Source of the DNA: Sphingomonas qomolangmaensis
GTDB taxonomy: Bacteria; Pseudomonadota; Alphaproteobacteria; Sphingomonadales; Sphingomonadaceae
Assembly: GCF_024496245.1 (NCBI RefSeq)
Contig: NZ_CP101740.1
Location: forward strand, 1,673,501 to 1,737,500
Length of the DNA: 64,000 bases
Direction of reading: 5' to 3'
A program made the position numbers and the translations under genes. Positions within the stretch are counted from its first letter, which is position 1, and every line of letters starts with the position of its first letter. A model generated the notes under the pieces. That model saw nothing but the letters and a program-made list of their open reading frames with translations. It was not told where the DNA came from and made no database searches. Positions 25,702 through 34,170 of the stretch are shown in pieces.

Positions 25702-26610
25702 TCAGCCGGCCGGGACCGGGCGGCGCTTGGGCAGGAAGCCGCTGCCGACGTACAGCGCCAGCCCCGTCCAGATGCAGACGAAGCAGATGATGTGCGCGGT
25801 GGTGAGCGGTTCGCCCAGCCACAGCACCGCCAGCGCGAACTGGAGCGTCGGCGCGATGTACTGCAGCAACCCCACCATCGCATAAGGCAACCGCCGCGCC
25901 GAAGCAGCGAACAGCAGCAGCGGCACCGCGGTGACGATGCCGGTGAGCACCAGCAGGATGCTAACATCGGTGCGGTCGCCGAAGGCGAGCGAATGGGTGC
26001 TCGCCATCCAGGCGAGATAGGCGAGCGCGAAAGGGGTGAGGATCGCGGTTTCGAGCGCCAGCCCCTCGATCGATTCGACGCGCACCATCTTGCGCACCAG
26101 GCCGTAGAGCGCGAACGACATCGCCAGCGTCAGGCTGATCCACAGCCCCTCGCCCGCCCCCGCCGCGAGCACCGCGACGCCGACCGCGGCGATTCCCACC
26201 GCCAGCCCTTGCAGCCGCGTCAGCCGCTCGCGCAGCACGACGACGCCGAGCAGCACGTTGATGAGCGGATTGAGGAAATAGCCGAGGCTGCCCGCAAGCA
26301 CCTGCTGATGCTGGACCGCCCAGATATAGACCAGCCAGTTGACCGAGATCAGCGCGGCGCTGGCGGTGAGCGCGAGCATCACCCGCCGGTCGCGCAGCGC
26401 GGTCAGCAGCTTGTCGCCGCGGCGCATCGCGAGGACGACGATGGTCAACAGCACCAACGACCAGATGACCCGGCTGGCGACGACTTCGCTCGATCCGACG
26501 CCCTCGAGCAGCAGAAAATAGAGCGGCAGCACCCCCCAGATCGAATAGGCGGCGACGCCCTGGATCAGCCCGGTGCGATCGATCGTTGGCTTGGATACGG
26601 GTGCGTGCAT
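25702..26610 (-). CDS. rarD: EamA-family transporter RarD
   Basis: A 302-aa membrane protein with ten predicted spans in two EamA repeats. Typical RarD segments are VAAYSIWGVLPLYFLLLEGV, VNWLVYIWAVQHQQVLAGSL and GYFLNPLINVLLGVV. The RarD group of drug/metabolite transporters has no secure substrate. It stands alone on the minus strand between argS and the repeat region upstream. Confidence 0.88.
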   Translation of the reverse strand: MHAPVSKPTIDRTGLIQGVAAYSIWGVLPLYFLLLEGVGSSEVVASRVIWSLVLLTIVVLAMRRGDKLLTALRDRRVMLALTASAALISVNWLVYIWAVQHQQVLAGSLGYFLNPLINVLLGVVVLRERLTRLQGLAVGIAAVGVAVLAAGAGEGLWISLTLAMSFALYGLVRKMVRVESIEGLALETAILTPFALAYLAWMASTHSLAFGDRTDVSILLVLTGIVTAVPLLLFAASARRLPYAMVGLLQYIAPTLQFALAVLWLGEPLTTAHIICFVCIWTGLALYVGSGFLPKRRPVPAG

Positions 26611-26696
26611 GGCCCCAAGCTATGCGCTCATGCTGCAGTGCGCAAAGCAGCCGAGCGATTGCGGGGGAAACAAAAGCTTCGTGGGGGCCGCCCCCG

Positions 26697-26815
26697 CCCG
26701 TCACCCCGGCCTGGTGCCGGGGCGCACCGTGCCGCGACCGCATCGGCTAGAGGCTCGGGCGGCGTCGTAAGCGGCATAGTGGACCCCGGCACAAGGCCGG
26801 TGACGACGGTGGGGG
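26697..26815. repeat. Intergenic palindrome, family C
   Basis: CACCCCGGC-CTGGT-GCCGGGGC near 26702-26722, and an inverted partner ACCCCGGC-ACAA-GGCCGG near 26783-26801. A further partial copy (CATCAGGCCGGGGTGACG) sits near 26840. The stretch 26611-26862 contains nothing else I can identify. Confidence 0.65.
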
Positions 26816-26862
26816 TTCGGGCCCGCCGGTCAGTGCCCGCATCAGGCCGGGGTGACGAAGGG

Positions 26863-28599
26863 TTAGCGCCCCGGCGGCCCGCCGCGCACCGGATCGCGCG
26901 TGAGCGCCTCGGGGACCGCATCCTCGCGGCCACCGCGCTCGAACACCTTCTGGCCGCCGACCCAGGTCTCGAGCACCACCGTCTGGCGAAGCTCGGCGGG
27001 CGACACCGCGCTCGGGTCGCGATCGACGATTACGAAATCGGCGCGCATGCCGGGCGCGAGCCGCCCGAACTTCGATTCGGCGAACCCCGCATAGGCGGCG
27101 TCGATCGTGAACGCCTTCCATGTTTCCTCGCGCGTCAGCGCTTCCTCGGCGCGCCAGCCGCCAAAGGGCTGGCCATCGGGACCCTGGCGGGTAAAGCCCG
27201 CCGCCCAGCCGACGAACGGATTGGGGTTCTCGACCGGATAGTCCGATCCGAACGCAATCCGCGCGTTGTTTCGGAGCATCGAGCGCCACGCATAGGCGCC
27301 GCCGAGCCGCTCGGCGCCGAGGCGTGTCTCGGCCATCGTGCGGTCGCTGGTCTGGTGAACCGGCTGCATCGAGGCGATGATGCCGTTGCGCCCGAAGCGC
27401 GGCAGATCGGCAGCATCGACGATCTGCGAATGCTCGATCCGCCAGCGCCGGTCGCCCTTGTAGCTCGTCTGCATCTCGTCGATCGCGTCGAGCACCTGAC
27501 CGTTCGCACGGTCGCCGATCGCGTGGATCGCGAGCTGGAAGCCGTCCATCGCGCCGCGGCTCATCTGGTTGAGCAATTGGGTATCGGTTTGGAAGGGCAG
27601 CCCGGTCTGGCCCGCGGCATCGGCATAGGGCGCCTTGAGCCAGGCGCCGCGCGAGCCGAGCGCGCCGTCGAGATACAGCTTGATCCCGCCCATCCGCAAT
27701 TTGTCGGCATAGAGCCACGGGGTTGGCCCGCTGCCGCCGACGCGCACCGCGGTATCGACCGAATCGGCATAGGTCATCAGCCGGACGCGCAGGAAATTGA
27801 GATCGGCCATCCGGCGATAGGTCATCCAGTCGTCGAGGCTGGTGCCCATGTCGGCGGTGGCGGTGATGCCGTTGCGCAGCAGGATCTTCTGCGCTTCGAG
27901 GAAGGCGGCGTTGCGGTCGCGCGGCGACGGGGCTGGCACCGCCTTGCCCACCAGCGCCATCGCGGCATCGACGAAGACCCCGCTCGGCTGGCCATTGGCG
28001 CCCTTTTCGATCCGGCCGCCGCTCGGCGATTCGCTCTTGGCGGTGATGCCCGCAGCCTTCATCGCCGCGCTGTTGGCCCAGGCGGCATGGCCATCGACGC
28101 GTTCGAGCCATACCGGCTTGCCCGGCACCAGCGCGTCGAGCTCGGCGGCGTTGGGATAGCGCCCCAACCCCCAGCGTTCCTGGTTCCAGCCGCCGCCGGT
28201 GATCCAGGGGCGATCGGGATTGGCCGCGGCATAGGCGACGATCTTGGCCTTGGCCTCGTCGAAGCTCTGCGTTTCGGACAAATCGAGCGCGAGCGCCTGG
28301 AAGCCCAGCCCCATGACATGGCCGTGCGCGTCGATCATGCCGGGGATCAGGATCCGCCCCTTCATGTCGATCCGCCAGTCGAGCTTTTCGGGCCGCTTGT
28401 CGCGGCGCTGGAGCAGCTTGGACACCTTGCCGTCGCGATCGACCAGCACGCCGGTGAAGCGCACGACGCGGCCGTTCTCGTCGAGCGTCATGCCGTCGAC
28501 ATTCTCGACCAGCGCGTCAGCAAAGGCTGGGCTGGCGGCGAGCAGGGCAAGGGCGGCCAAGGCTCCCTTCCCCTTCAGGGAGGAGAGAATGTTGTTCAT
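26863..28599 (-). CDS. Secreted metal-dependent amidohydrolase (YtcJ/Amidohydro_3 type)
   Basis: A 578-aa protein with a signal peptide (ALAALALLAASPAFA, cut before DALVENV), so it acts outside the cytosol. Metal-site motifs of the superfamily are visible: MIDAHGHVMG, AIHAIGDRANG and RIEHSQIVD, with Asp in FGSDYPVENPNP. YtcJ-like enzymes hydrolyse amide bonds of unknown natural substrates. The ATG overlaps the stop of the following oxidoreductase gene (ATGA), so the two are translated together. Confidence 0.85.
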   Translation of the reverse strand: MNNILSSLKGKGALAALALLAASPAFADALVENVDGMTLDENGRVVRFTGVLVDRDGKVSKLLQRRDKRPEKLDWRIDMKGRILIPGMIDAHGHVMGLGFQALALDLSETQSFDEAKAKIVAYAAANPDRPWITGGGWNQERWGLGRYPNAAELDALVPGKPVWLERVDGHAAWANSAAMKAAGITAKSESPSGGRIEKGANGQPSGVFVDAAMALVGKAVPAPSPRDRNAAFLEAQKILLRNGITATADMGTSLDDWMTYRRMADLNFLRVRLMTYADSVDTAVRVGGSGPTPWLYADKLRMGGIKLYLDGALGSRGAWLKAPYADAAGQTGLPFQTDTQLLNQMSRGAMDGFQLAIHAIGDRANGQVLDAIDEMQTSYKGDRRWRIEHSQIVDAADLPRFGRNGIIASMQPVHQTSDRTMAETRLGAERLGGAYAWRSMLRNNARIAFGSDYPVENPNPFVGWAAGFTRQGPDGQPFGGWRAEEALTREETWKAFTIDAAYAGFAESKFGRLAPGMRADFVIVDRDPSAVSPAELRQTVVLETWVGGQKVFERGGREDAVPEALTRDPVRGGPPGR

Positions 28600-29453
28600 C
28601 ACTTCGGCAATCTCCGCACCAACGCGCTCGTGTCCTGCCGAGCGCCGCCCATCTTCTGTACCTCGGCGTAAAATTGATCGACCAGCGCCGCGACCGGCAG
28701 CGATGCGCCGTTGTGCTTGGCCTCGTCGAGCGCCAGCCCGAGATCCTTGCGCATCCAATCGACCGCGAAGCCGAAATCGAACCGATCCTCGCCCATCGTT
28801 TGCCAGCGATTGACCATCTGCCAACTCTGCGCCGCGCCGCCCGAAATCGCTTCGAACACCTTCTCGAGATCGAGATCGGCGGCCTGCGCGAAGCGCAGCG
28901 CTTCGCTCACGCCCTGGAGCACCCCGGCGATCGCGATCTGGTTGACCATCTTGGTCGTCTGGCCGGCACCGGCATCGCCGACATGGACGATCCGCGCGGC
29001 GTAGGCCTGCATCAAGGGCTCGGCGACCGCGAGCGCCGCCGCCGAGCCGCCGCACATGATCGAAAGCTTGCCGTTTTCGGCACCCGCCTGCCCGCCCGAC
29101 ACCGGCGCATCGACCACCAGCGCGCGCGCACCCGCCAGCCGCCGCGCGATCGATGCAGAGACCGTGGTGTGATCGATGAAGACCGCATTGTCGCGCATCG
29201 CCGCGAATGCGCCGTCCGGTCCCAGCGTGACCCCCGCCAGATCGTCGTCATTGCCGACGCAGGTGATCACCGCGTCCTTGCCAGCCGCCGCCTCCGCCGG
29301 GGTCGCGGCGACCGCGCCGCCATGCGCCGCTGCCCAGGCTTCGGCTTTGGCGCGGGTGCGGTTGTAGACGGTGACCTTGTGCCCGACCTTGACGAGGTGC
29401 CCCGCCATGGGCGCGCCCATGACGCCGGTTCCGATGAATGCGATTGCTGCCAT
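28599..29453 (-). CDS. NAD(P)-dependent beta-hydroxyacid dehydrogenase
   Basis: A 284-aa 3-hydroxyisobutyrate dehydrogenase-family enzyme. The Rossmann motif is GTGVMGAPMA near the N-terminus, the substrate loop is DAPVSGGQAGAENG, and the catalytic lysine region is GAGQTTKMVNQIAIAG. It differs from the valine-pathway MmsB at 38 kb, so its substrate is open (glyoxylate/succinic-semialdehyde reductase-like is one option). It is first in a two-gene unit with the amidohydrolase. Confidence 0.85.
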   Translation of the reverse strand: MAAIAFIGTGVMGAPMAGHLVKVGHKVTVYNRTRAKAEAWAAAHGGAVAATPAEAAAGKDAVITCVGNDDDLAGVTLGPDGAFAAMRDNAVFIDHTTVSASIARRLAGARALVVDAPVSGGQAGAENGKLSIMCGGSAAALAVAEPLMQAYAARIVHVGDAGAGQTTKMVNQIAIAGVLQGVSEALRFAQAADLDLEKVFEAISGGAAQSWQMVNRWQTMGEDRFDFGFAVDWMRKDLGLALDEAKHNGASLPVAALVDQFYAEVQKMGGARQDTSALVRRLPK

Positions 29454-29463
29454 GCGCACTGCC

Positions 29464-29808
29464 TTAGGCGCGAGCCGCGCGCCCCGCAACGGCGGCGCAA
29501 TCGTCGGCGCGTACCGTATAGCTGGTGCGAACCCCACGCGTCGCATAGCCCGCGGCCACCTCGCGTCCGGTGCGACAGGTGAGCTTCACCGCGGCATCCT
29601 GGCGCGGCCGCGTCGCCCAATAGCCGCTGGCGAATTCGCGCAGCGGCCGCCGCTCGCCCGCGCCGCTCACCAGCGCCCCCGACGCGAGCACATGATCGGG
29701 ATCGCTCACCACCACGAAGCCATTGACGAACAGGTCGACCGAAGCGACCGCGATTCCTGCGAGCACCACCAGCACGGCGACGCGCAGCGAAAAGAAATAG
29801 CGATGCAT
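29464..29808 (-). CDS. Hypothetical membrane-anchored protein
   Basis: A 114-aa protein. One N-terminal hydrophobic segment (LRVAVLVVLAGIAVASVDLF) is followed by a periplasmic-looking domain with two cysteines (KLTCRTGREVA and ADDCAAVAG). I recognise no family. Its gene ends 10 bp before the dehydrogenase start on the same strand, so it could be the first gene of that unit. Confidence 0.55.
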   Translation of the reverse strand: MHRYFFSLRVAVLVVLAGIAVASVDLFVNGFVVVSDPDHVLASGALVSGAGERRPLREFASGYWATRPRQDAAVKLTCRTGREVAAGYATRGVRTSYTVRADDCAAVAGRAARA

Positions 29809-29885
29809 GGCGGCTAGTTTCGAGGCTCGGCGGCGAAATCGCAACCCGGTTTCCCCGGCGCGCGCGATCGGCTAGGCGCTGTCGC

Positions 29886-31130
29886 ATGGCTACCCTTCCC
29901 GTCGCACCGCCCGCCTCCGCGCTCGTGACCCTCGACGATGTGCGCGCCGCGCATATCCGGATCGCCGATGCGGTGGTGCGCACGCCGACCTTGATCAGCC
30001 GGACGCTGTCGCAGCTGACCGGGGCGACGGTGTATCTGAAGTTCGAGAACCTCCAGTTCACCGCCGCCTACAAGGAGCGCGGCGCGCTCAACACGCTCCT
30101 CCAGCTCGACGCGGCGGCACGTGCCAAGGGGGTGATCGCGGCGTCGGCGGGCAATCACGCGCAGGGGCTGGCCTATCATGGCAACCGGCTGGGCATCCCG
30201 GTGACGATCGTGATGCCGCAGAACACGCCGACGGTGAAGGTGACGCAGACCGAAGGCCATGGCGCGACGGTGATCCTGGAGGGCGAAACCTTCGACGCCG
30301 CGCACGCGCATGCGCGCAAGCTGGAGGCGACCAACGGCTATACCTTCGTCCATCCGTTCGACGATGCGCGGATCATCGCGGGCCAGGGGACGATCGCGAT
30401 CGAGATGCTCGAGGACGTACCCGAAATCGACACCTTCCTGGTGCCGATCGGCGGCGGCGGGCTGATCTCGGGCGTCGCGACGGTCGCCAAGGCGAGCGAC
30501 CGGCCGATCGAGGTGATCGGGGTCGAGGCCGAGCTGTTCCCGTCGATGTACAACCGGATCAACGGCACCGACCTGCCGTGCGGCGGCGATACGCTGGCCG
30601 AGGGGATCGCGGTGAAGGAGCCCGGCGGGCTGACCGCGCAGATCGTTCGCGAGCTGGTCGACGATATCGTGCTGGTCAACGAGCGCAGCCTGGAGGAATC
30701 GGTCAGCCTGTTGCTGCAGATCGAAAAGACCGTGGTCGAGGGCGCCGGCGCCGCCGGCCTCGCCGCGCTGCTCGCGCACCCCGAGAAATTTCGCGGGAAG
30801 ACCGTCGGCACGATCCTGTGCGGCGGCAATATCGACACGCGGCTGCTCGCCAACGTGCTGCTGCGCGACCTGGCGCGCTCGGGCCGGCTCGCGCGGCTGC
30901 GGGTGCGGCTGCAGGACCGCCCCGGCGCGCTGTTCAACGTGGCGCGGATCTTCCACGAACAGGGCGTCAACATCATCGAGGTGTATCACCAGCGGGTGTT
31001 CACCACGCTGCCCGCCAAGGGCCTCATCACCGACATCGAATGCGAGACGCGCGACAAGGCGCATCTCGACCGGCTGATGGCGGCGCTGACCGCGGCGCAT
31101 TACGAAGTGAGCCCCGTCGAGCTCGCCTGA
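29886..31130 (+). CDS. ilvA: Threonine ammonia-lyase with ACT domain
   Basis: A PLP enzyme that converts threonine to 2-oxobutyrate for isoleucine synthesis. It is 414 aa. The PLP lysine lies in [13 protein letters not shown], the cofactor-binding loop is [13 protein letters not shown], and the Asn of [11 protein letters not shown] is conserved. A single C-terminal ACT-type domain ([20 protein letters not shown] onward) suggests allosteric control. It is upstream of, and same-strand with, the tRNA-protein transferase gene. Confidence 0.92.
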   Translation: MATLPVAPPASALVTLDDVRAAHIRIADAVVRTPTLISRTLSQLTGATVYLKFENLQFTAAYKERGALNTLLQLDAAARAKGVIAASAGNHAQGLAYHGNRLGIPVTIVMPQNTPTVKVTQTEGHGATVILEGETFDAAHAHARKLEATNGYTFVHPFDDARIIAGQGTIAIEMLEDVPEIDTFLVPIGGGGLISGVATVAKASDRPIEVIGVEAELFPSMYNRINGTDLPCGGDTLAEGIAVKEPGGLTAQIVRELVDDIVLVNERSLEESVSLLLQIEKTVVEGAGAAGLAALLAHPEKFRGKTVGTILCGGNIDTRLLANVLLRDLARSGRLARLRVRLQDRPGALFNVARIFHEQGVNIIEVYHQRVFTTLPAKGLITDIECETRDKAHLDRLMAALTAAHYEVSPVELA

Positions 31131-31281
31131 CGCCCGCACCGGGGCCGGTCGCGGTTCGGCGAAACTCTTTCGCGCGTTAACGCTCTTTCCTTGGTTAACA
31201 AGCTTTTCATCATTGCCGCGCGGCCACATAGTGGGCCCACGGTCGCAGTTCGCGGCCTGGTTCGAAGGGCTTTTCCGCAGC

Positions 31282-32061
31282 GTGACCGCGCCGTTTCGTT
31301 TTCCCCGGTTCTTCGTGACCACCCCGACCCCCTGCCCCTATCTGCCCGGGCGGCAGGAGCGGAAGGTGTTCACCGAACTCAACGGCCAGCATGCCGGCGA
31401 GCTCAACGACGCGCTCGGGCGGATCGGCTTTCGCCGCAGCCAGGGCGTCGCCTATCGCCCTAGCTGCCCCAGTTGCAGCGCGTGCCAATCGGTCCGCGTC
31501 GTCGCCGAACGCTTCGAGACCAATGCGACGCAGCGCAAATTGCTCCGCCGCAACGGTGATCTCGAAGTCAGCGCCTGCCGCCCCTGGGCGACCGAGGAGC
31601 AGTTCGAGCTGCTGACGCAATATCTGGAAAACCGGCATCCCGGCGGTGGCATGGCGGCGATGGACGAGGGCGACTATGCCGACATGGTCGAGCACAGCCC
31701 GGTGCGCAGCTATGTCGTCGAATATCGCGAGCCCTCGGCAGGCGGCCGCCCGGGCAAGCTGGTGGGGGCGTGCATCAGCGACCAGCAGGCCGACGGGCTG
31801 TCGATGATCTACAGCTTCTTCGACGCCGCACCCGACGCGCGCCAGGGGCTGGGCAACTACATCATCCTCGACCACATCATGCGCGCGCGCGCCGCCAAGC
31901 TGCCCTATGTCTATCTCGGCTATTGGGTGAAGGGGTCGGCGCGGATGGAATATAAGACGCGCTATCGCCCGATGGAGGTGCTCGACCGCAACGGCTGGGG
32001 GCCGCTCGAGGTGGATGCGGTGGCGGTGCCGGCGTGCGCTCGGGTGGCGGCGATGGTTTGA
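31282..32061 (+). CDS. bpt: Aspartate/glutamate leucyl(arginyl)-tRNA-protein transferase
   Basis: Adds an amino acid from aminoacyl-tRNA to N-terminal Asp/Glu of proteins, feeding the ClpS/ClpAP N-degron pathway. Features are the [16 protein letters not shown] segment, the cysteine motif [12 protein letters not shown], the [12 protein letters not shown] block, and the C-terminal [21 protein letters not shown] chose the GTG at 31282, giving [11 protein letters not shown], because this is where family members begin. GTG 31231 and TTG 31213 are in frame upstream but lack ribosome sites. Confidence 0.88.
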   Translation: MTAPFRFPRFFVTTPTPCPYLPGRQERKVFTELNGQHAGELNDALGRIGFRRSQGVAYRPSCPSCSACQSVRVVAERFETNATQRKLLRRNGDLEVSACRPWATEEQFELLTQYLENRHPGGGMAAMDEGDYADMVEHSPVRSYVVEYREPSAGGRPGKLVGACISDQQADGLSMIYSFFDAAPDARQGLGNYIILDHIMRARAAKLPYVYLGYWVKGSARMEYKTRYRPMEVLDRNGWGPLEVDAVAVPACARVAAMV

Positions 32062-32076
32062 GGCGACCGCGACCGA

Positions 32077-32277
32077 CTACCCCACCCCGTTCGTGCTGAG
32101 TAGCTGCTGAGCCCTTCGACAAGCTCAGGACAGGCTTGTCGAAGCCTGTCCGGAGCGCCTGCCTTGGCAGGCAGTCGAAGGGAGGCGTATCGAAGCACCG
32201 GCCCGCTTGGGGCAATGTCCTTCGATAAGGGTCTTCGCCTTCGCTCAGCCCCTACTCAGGACGAACGGGGTGGGTAG
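32077..32277. repeat. Compound intergenic palindrome, family A
   Basis: The outer arms (32077-32093 and 32261-32277) are near-perfect inverses ending in ACCCCGTTCGT / ACGAACGGGGT. Inside are nested modules CTTCGACAAGCTCAGG / CAGGCTTGTCGAAGCCTG and the hairpin CGCCTGCC-TTGGCAGGC. It separates bpt from the convergent transglutaminase gene. Confidence 0.8.
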
Positions 32278-32286
32278 AGGCGGTGC

Positions 32287-33090
32287 TCAAGCATTCCCGC
32301 CGACCACCGCCACCCGAAGCGCGACGTCGAGCTCTTCCTCGCCCGGTCCGAGCCGCGATCCCGCGACCGGGGTCGCGTCGCCGGCATCGAGCCCCACCGC
32401 GACGCGCACGTAGCGCTCATCGATCCGGGCACCTACCGACGGATCGATCCCCATCCACCCCAGATCCGGCAGATGCGCCTCGACCCAGCCGTGGGGTGAG
32501 CAGCGTTCGCTTTGCGCCTGGCGATAGCCGCTAACATAGCGCGCGGGCACCCGCGCGCTACGCAGTCCCGCCACCAGCATCTGTGCGAGTTCGCGGCCGG
32601 TCGCGCGGTCGTCTGAGAACGCTGCTTCGGCATCGCGCAGCGGGTCATGGCTGTCCTCGGCCATCGTGAAGCGGTCGTGCATCGCGCGAACCGCGGCGTC
32701 GATCCCCGCAGTTCCGCCTTCCCCGACTGCTGCCAGGACAAACGCGGACAGTGCTTCGCCCGCTCGCGTGCGCTCGGTCTCGCGCAGATAGAAAGCAGGT
32801 GGCAGCGGCTCGGCGGTGCCGTGGACGAAGCCGTCGGCGCCCGCGGTCAGCACCTCGCCCTGAACGCTGATCTCGATGCTTTCGAGCGGACCGTCGGCGT
32901 AGAGCATCGTCAGCTTGTTGCCCAAGCCGTCGCGCGCCTCGCGCAGCCGCGCGTCGCAATCGACGTCGATCCGCCAGCTGACGATCGTCTGGTCGTTGGT
33001 GTCGTCGGGCGACAGCCGCAGCGCCTGGACCAGCCGCAATTGCGGCTCGCTAAAGGCATAACGGGTGCGATGATCGATCGTGATGCGCAT
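32287..33090 (-). CDS. Transglutaminase-family protein
   Basis: A 267-aa protein. The N-terminal domain (IDHRTRYAFSEPQLRLVQALR) is typical of bacterial transglutaminase-like proteins. A core follows with Cys replaced or shifted: the region VAGLRSARVPARYVSGYRQA is conserved, then the catalytic His in SPHGWVEAHLPDLG and Asp in WMGIDPSVG. The usual Cys position (GxCR) is not obvious; the segment reads GRELAQMLVAGLRSARV, so peptidase activity is doubtful. The start overlaps the alpha-E gene stop (ATGA). Confidence 0.82.
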   Translation of the reverse strand: MRITIDHRTRYAFSEPQLRLVQALRLSPDDTNDQTIVSWRIDVDCDARLREARDGLGNKLTMLYADGPLESIEISVQGEVLTAGADGFVHGTAEPLPPAFYLRETERTRAGEALSAFVLAAVGEGGTAGIDAAVRAMHDRFTMAEDSHDPLRDAEAAFSDDRATGRELAQMLVAGLRSARVPARYVSGYRQAQSERCSPHGWVEAHLPDLGWMGIDPSVGARIDERYVRVAVGLDAGDATPVAGSRLGPGEEELDVALRVAVVGGNA

Positions 33091-34025
33091 CAGATGAACC
33101 GGAATTGGCGGGCGATCGCGGCATCGAGCGCCGCATTCTCCGCGATGAATTCGTCGAGATATTCGTGCAGCCCGCGCACGATCACCTCGTGGGTGCGGGT
33201 GCGGTGAAGCTTGGCCATGCGGTTGCGCGCCAACCGATCGGCCTCGCCCTGCAGCCCGGTGCGCTTGCCGACCAGGCTGAGCACCTCGACCGTCTCCTCG
33301 ACGCAGGCGGCGAGCGAGCGCGGCAGTTCGGGGCGGGTGAGCAGCAGATCGATCACCAGATTGGGCTTGAGCCCCTCGGCATAGAGCCAGCGATAGGCGG
33401 TCACCGCCGACACCGTCTGCAGGATCGTGGTCCACTGGTCGCGATCGACGATGCCGCCGACCGGCTCGCCCTCGGGCAGCAGCAGATGATATTTGACGTC
33501 GACCAGCCGCGCGGTGTTGTCGGCGCGCTCGATCGCGGCACCCAGCCGGATCAGCCACACCGCTTCGTTGCGCATCATCCGCAGCACCGCGCCCTCGAAC
33601 CCGCGCGTTTCGGCCTTCACAGCCTCGACCAGGTTTAGCGTCGCCATCGCGTTGCCCGGGCGCAGCTGGCTGTTGAACAACAGCCAGGCGCGGTTGATCG
33701 CGGTCCAGGCCTCGCGCGTGAGCGCGGTGCGCACCGCACGCGCATTGTTGCGCGCCATGTCGAGGCAGCGGACGAGCGAGCCGGCATTTTCCGAATCGAT
33801 CGTCAGGAAGCGCGCGACATTCGCCTGGTCGATCGGCGCGCCGGTATCGGCATAGAGCGCATCGCTATCGGTGACGCGCAGCGCGCTTTCCCACGCCGCC
33901 TCGCCCGCCGGGGTGGGCGACAGCGCGTCGAGCCGGACGGTGGCCTCGACCAGCCGCGCGACGAAATCGGCGCGCTCGACATAGCGGCCGAGCCAGTAGA
34001 GCGACGACGCGGTGCGCGAGAGCAT
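33090..34025 (-). CDS. Alpha-E domain protein (DUF403)
   Basis: A 311-aa all-helical protein of the alpha-E family, starting with MLSRTASSLYWLGRYVERAD, the family N-terminal signature. Its function is unproven. It is almost always encoded between a circularly permuted ATP-grasp protein and a transglutaminase-like protein, as here. An ATG at 34031 would add two residues. Published comparative genomics suggests that such trios make or modify peptides or peptide-like tags. Confidence 0.9.
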   Translation of the reverse strand: MLSRTASSLYWLGRYVERADFVARLVEATVRLDALSPTPAGEAAWESALRVTDSDALYADTGAPIDQANVARFLTIDSENAGSLVRCLDMARNNARAVRTALTREAWTAINRAWLLFNSQLRPGNAMATLNLVEAVKAETRGFEGAVLRMMRNEAVWLIRLGAAIERADNTARLVDVKYHLLLPEGEPVGGIVDRDQWTTILQTVSAVTAYRWLYAEGLKPNLVIDLLLTRPELPRSLAACVEETVEVLSLVGKRTGLQGEADRLARNRMAKLHRTRTHEVIVRGLHEYLDEFIAENAALDAAIARQFRFI

Positions 34026-34038
34026 CACCATGCTGAAA

Positions 34039-34158
34039 TTCCTCCCCGGCACGGGGAGGGGGACCGCCGAAGGCAGTGGAGGGGGGTAGCCACCGAGGAA
34101 GCGCTCGGGGAAAGCCCCCTCCACCGCTTCGCGGTCCCCCTCCCCGTTCGGGGGAGGA
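34039..34158. repeat. Intergenic palindrome, family B, inside the ATP-grasp/alpha-E unit
   Basis: CCTCCCCGGCACGGGGAGG at the left and CCTCCCCGTTCGGGGGAGG (on the reverse reading) at the right flank complementary stretches rich in CTCCACCGCTTCGCGGTCC. It occupies nearly all of the 139 bp between the ATP-grasp stop and the alpha-E start. Confidence 0.8.
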
Positions 34159-34170
34159 TCTGGATGCCGC

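Noticed and set aside
25699..28671. Very long open frame on the plus strand (about 990 codons) across rarD and the amidohydrolase
   Set aside because: It is antisense to two well-supported genes, rich in Arg/Gly/His/Asp as expected from the reverse of GC-rich coding DNA, and has no family resemblance.
31213..31281. TTG or earlier GTG as start of the tRNA-protein transferase
   Set aside because: Both are in frame, but they lack ribosome sites and extend beyond the usual family N-terminus ([11 protein letters not shown]).
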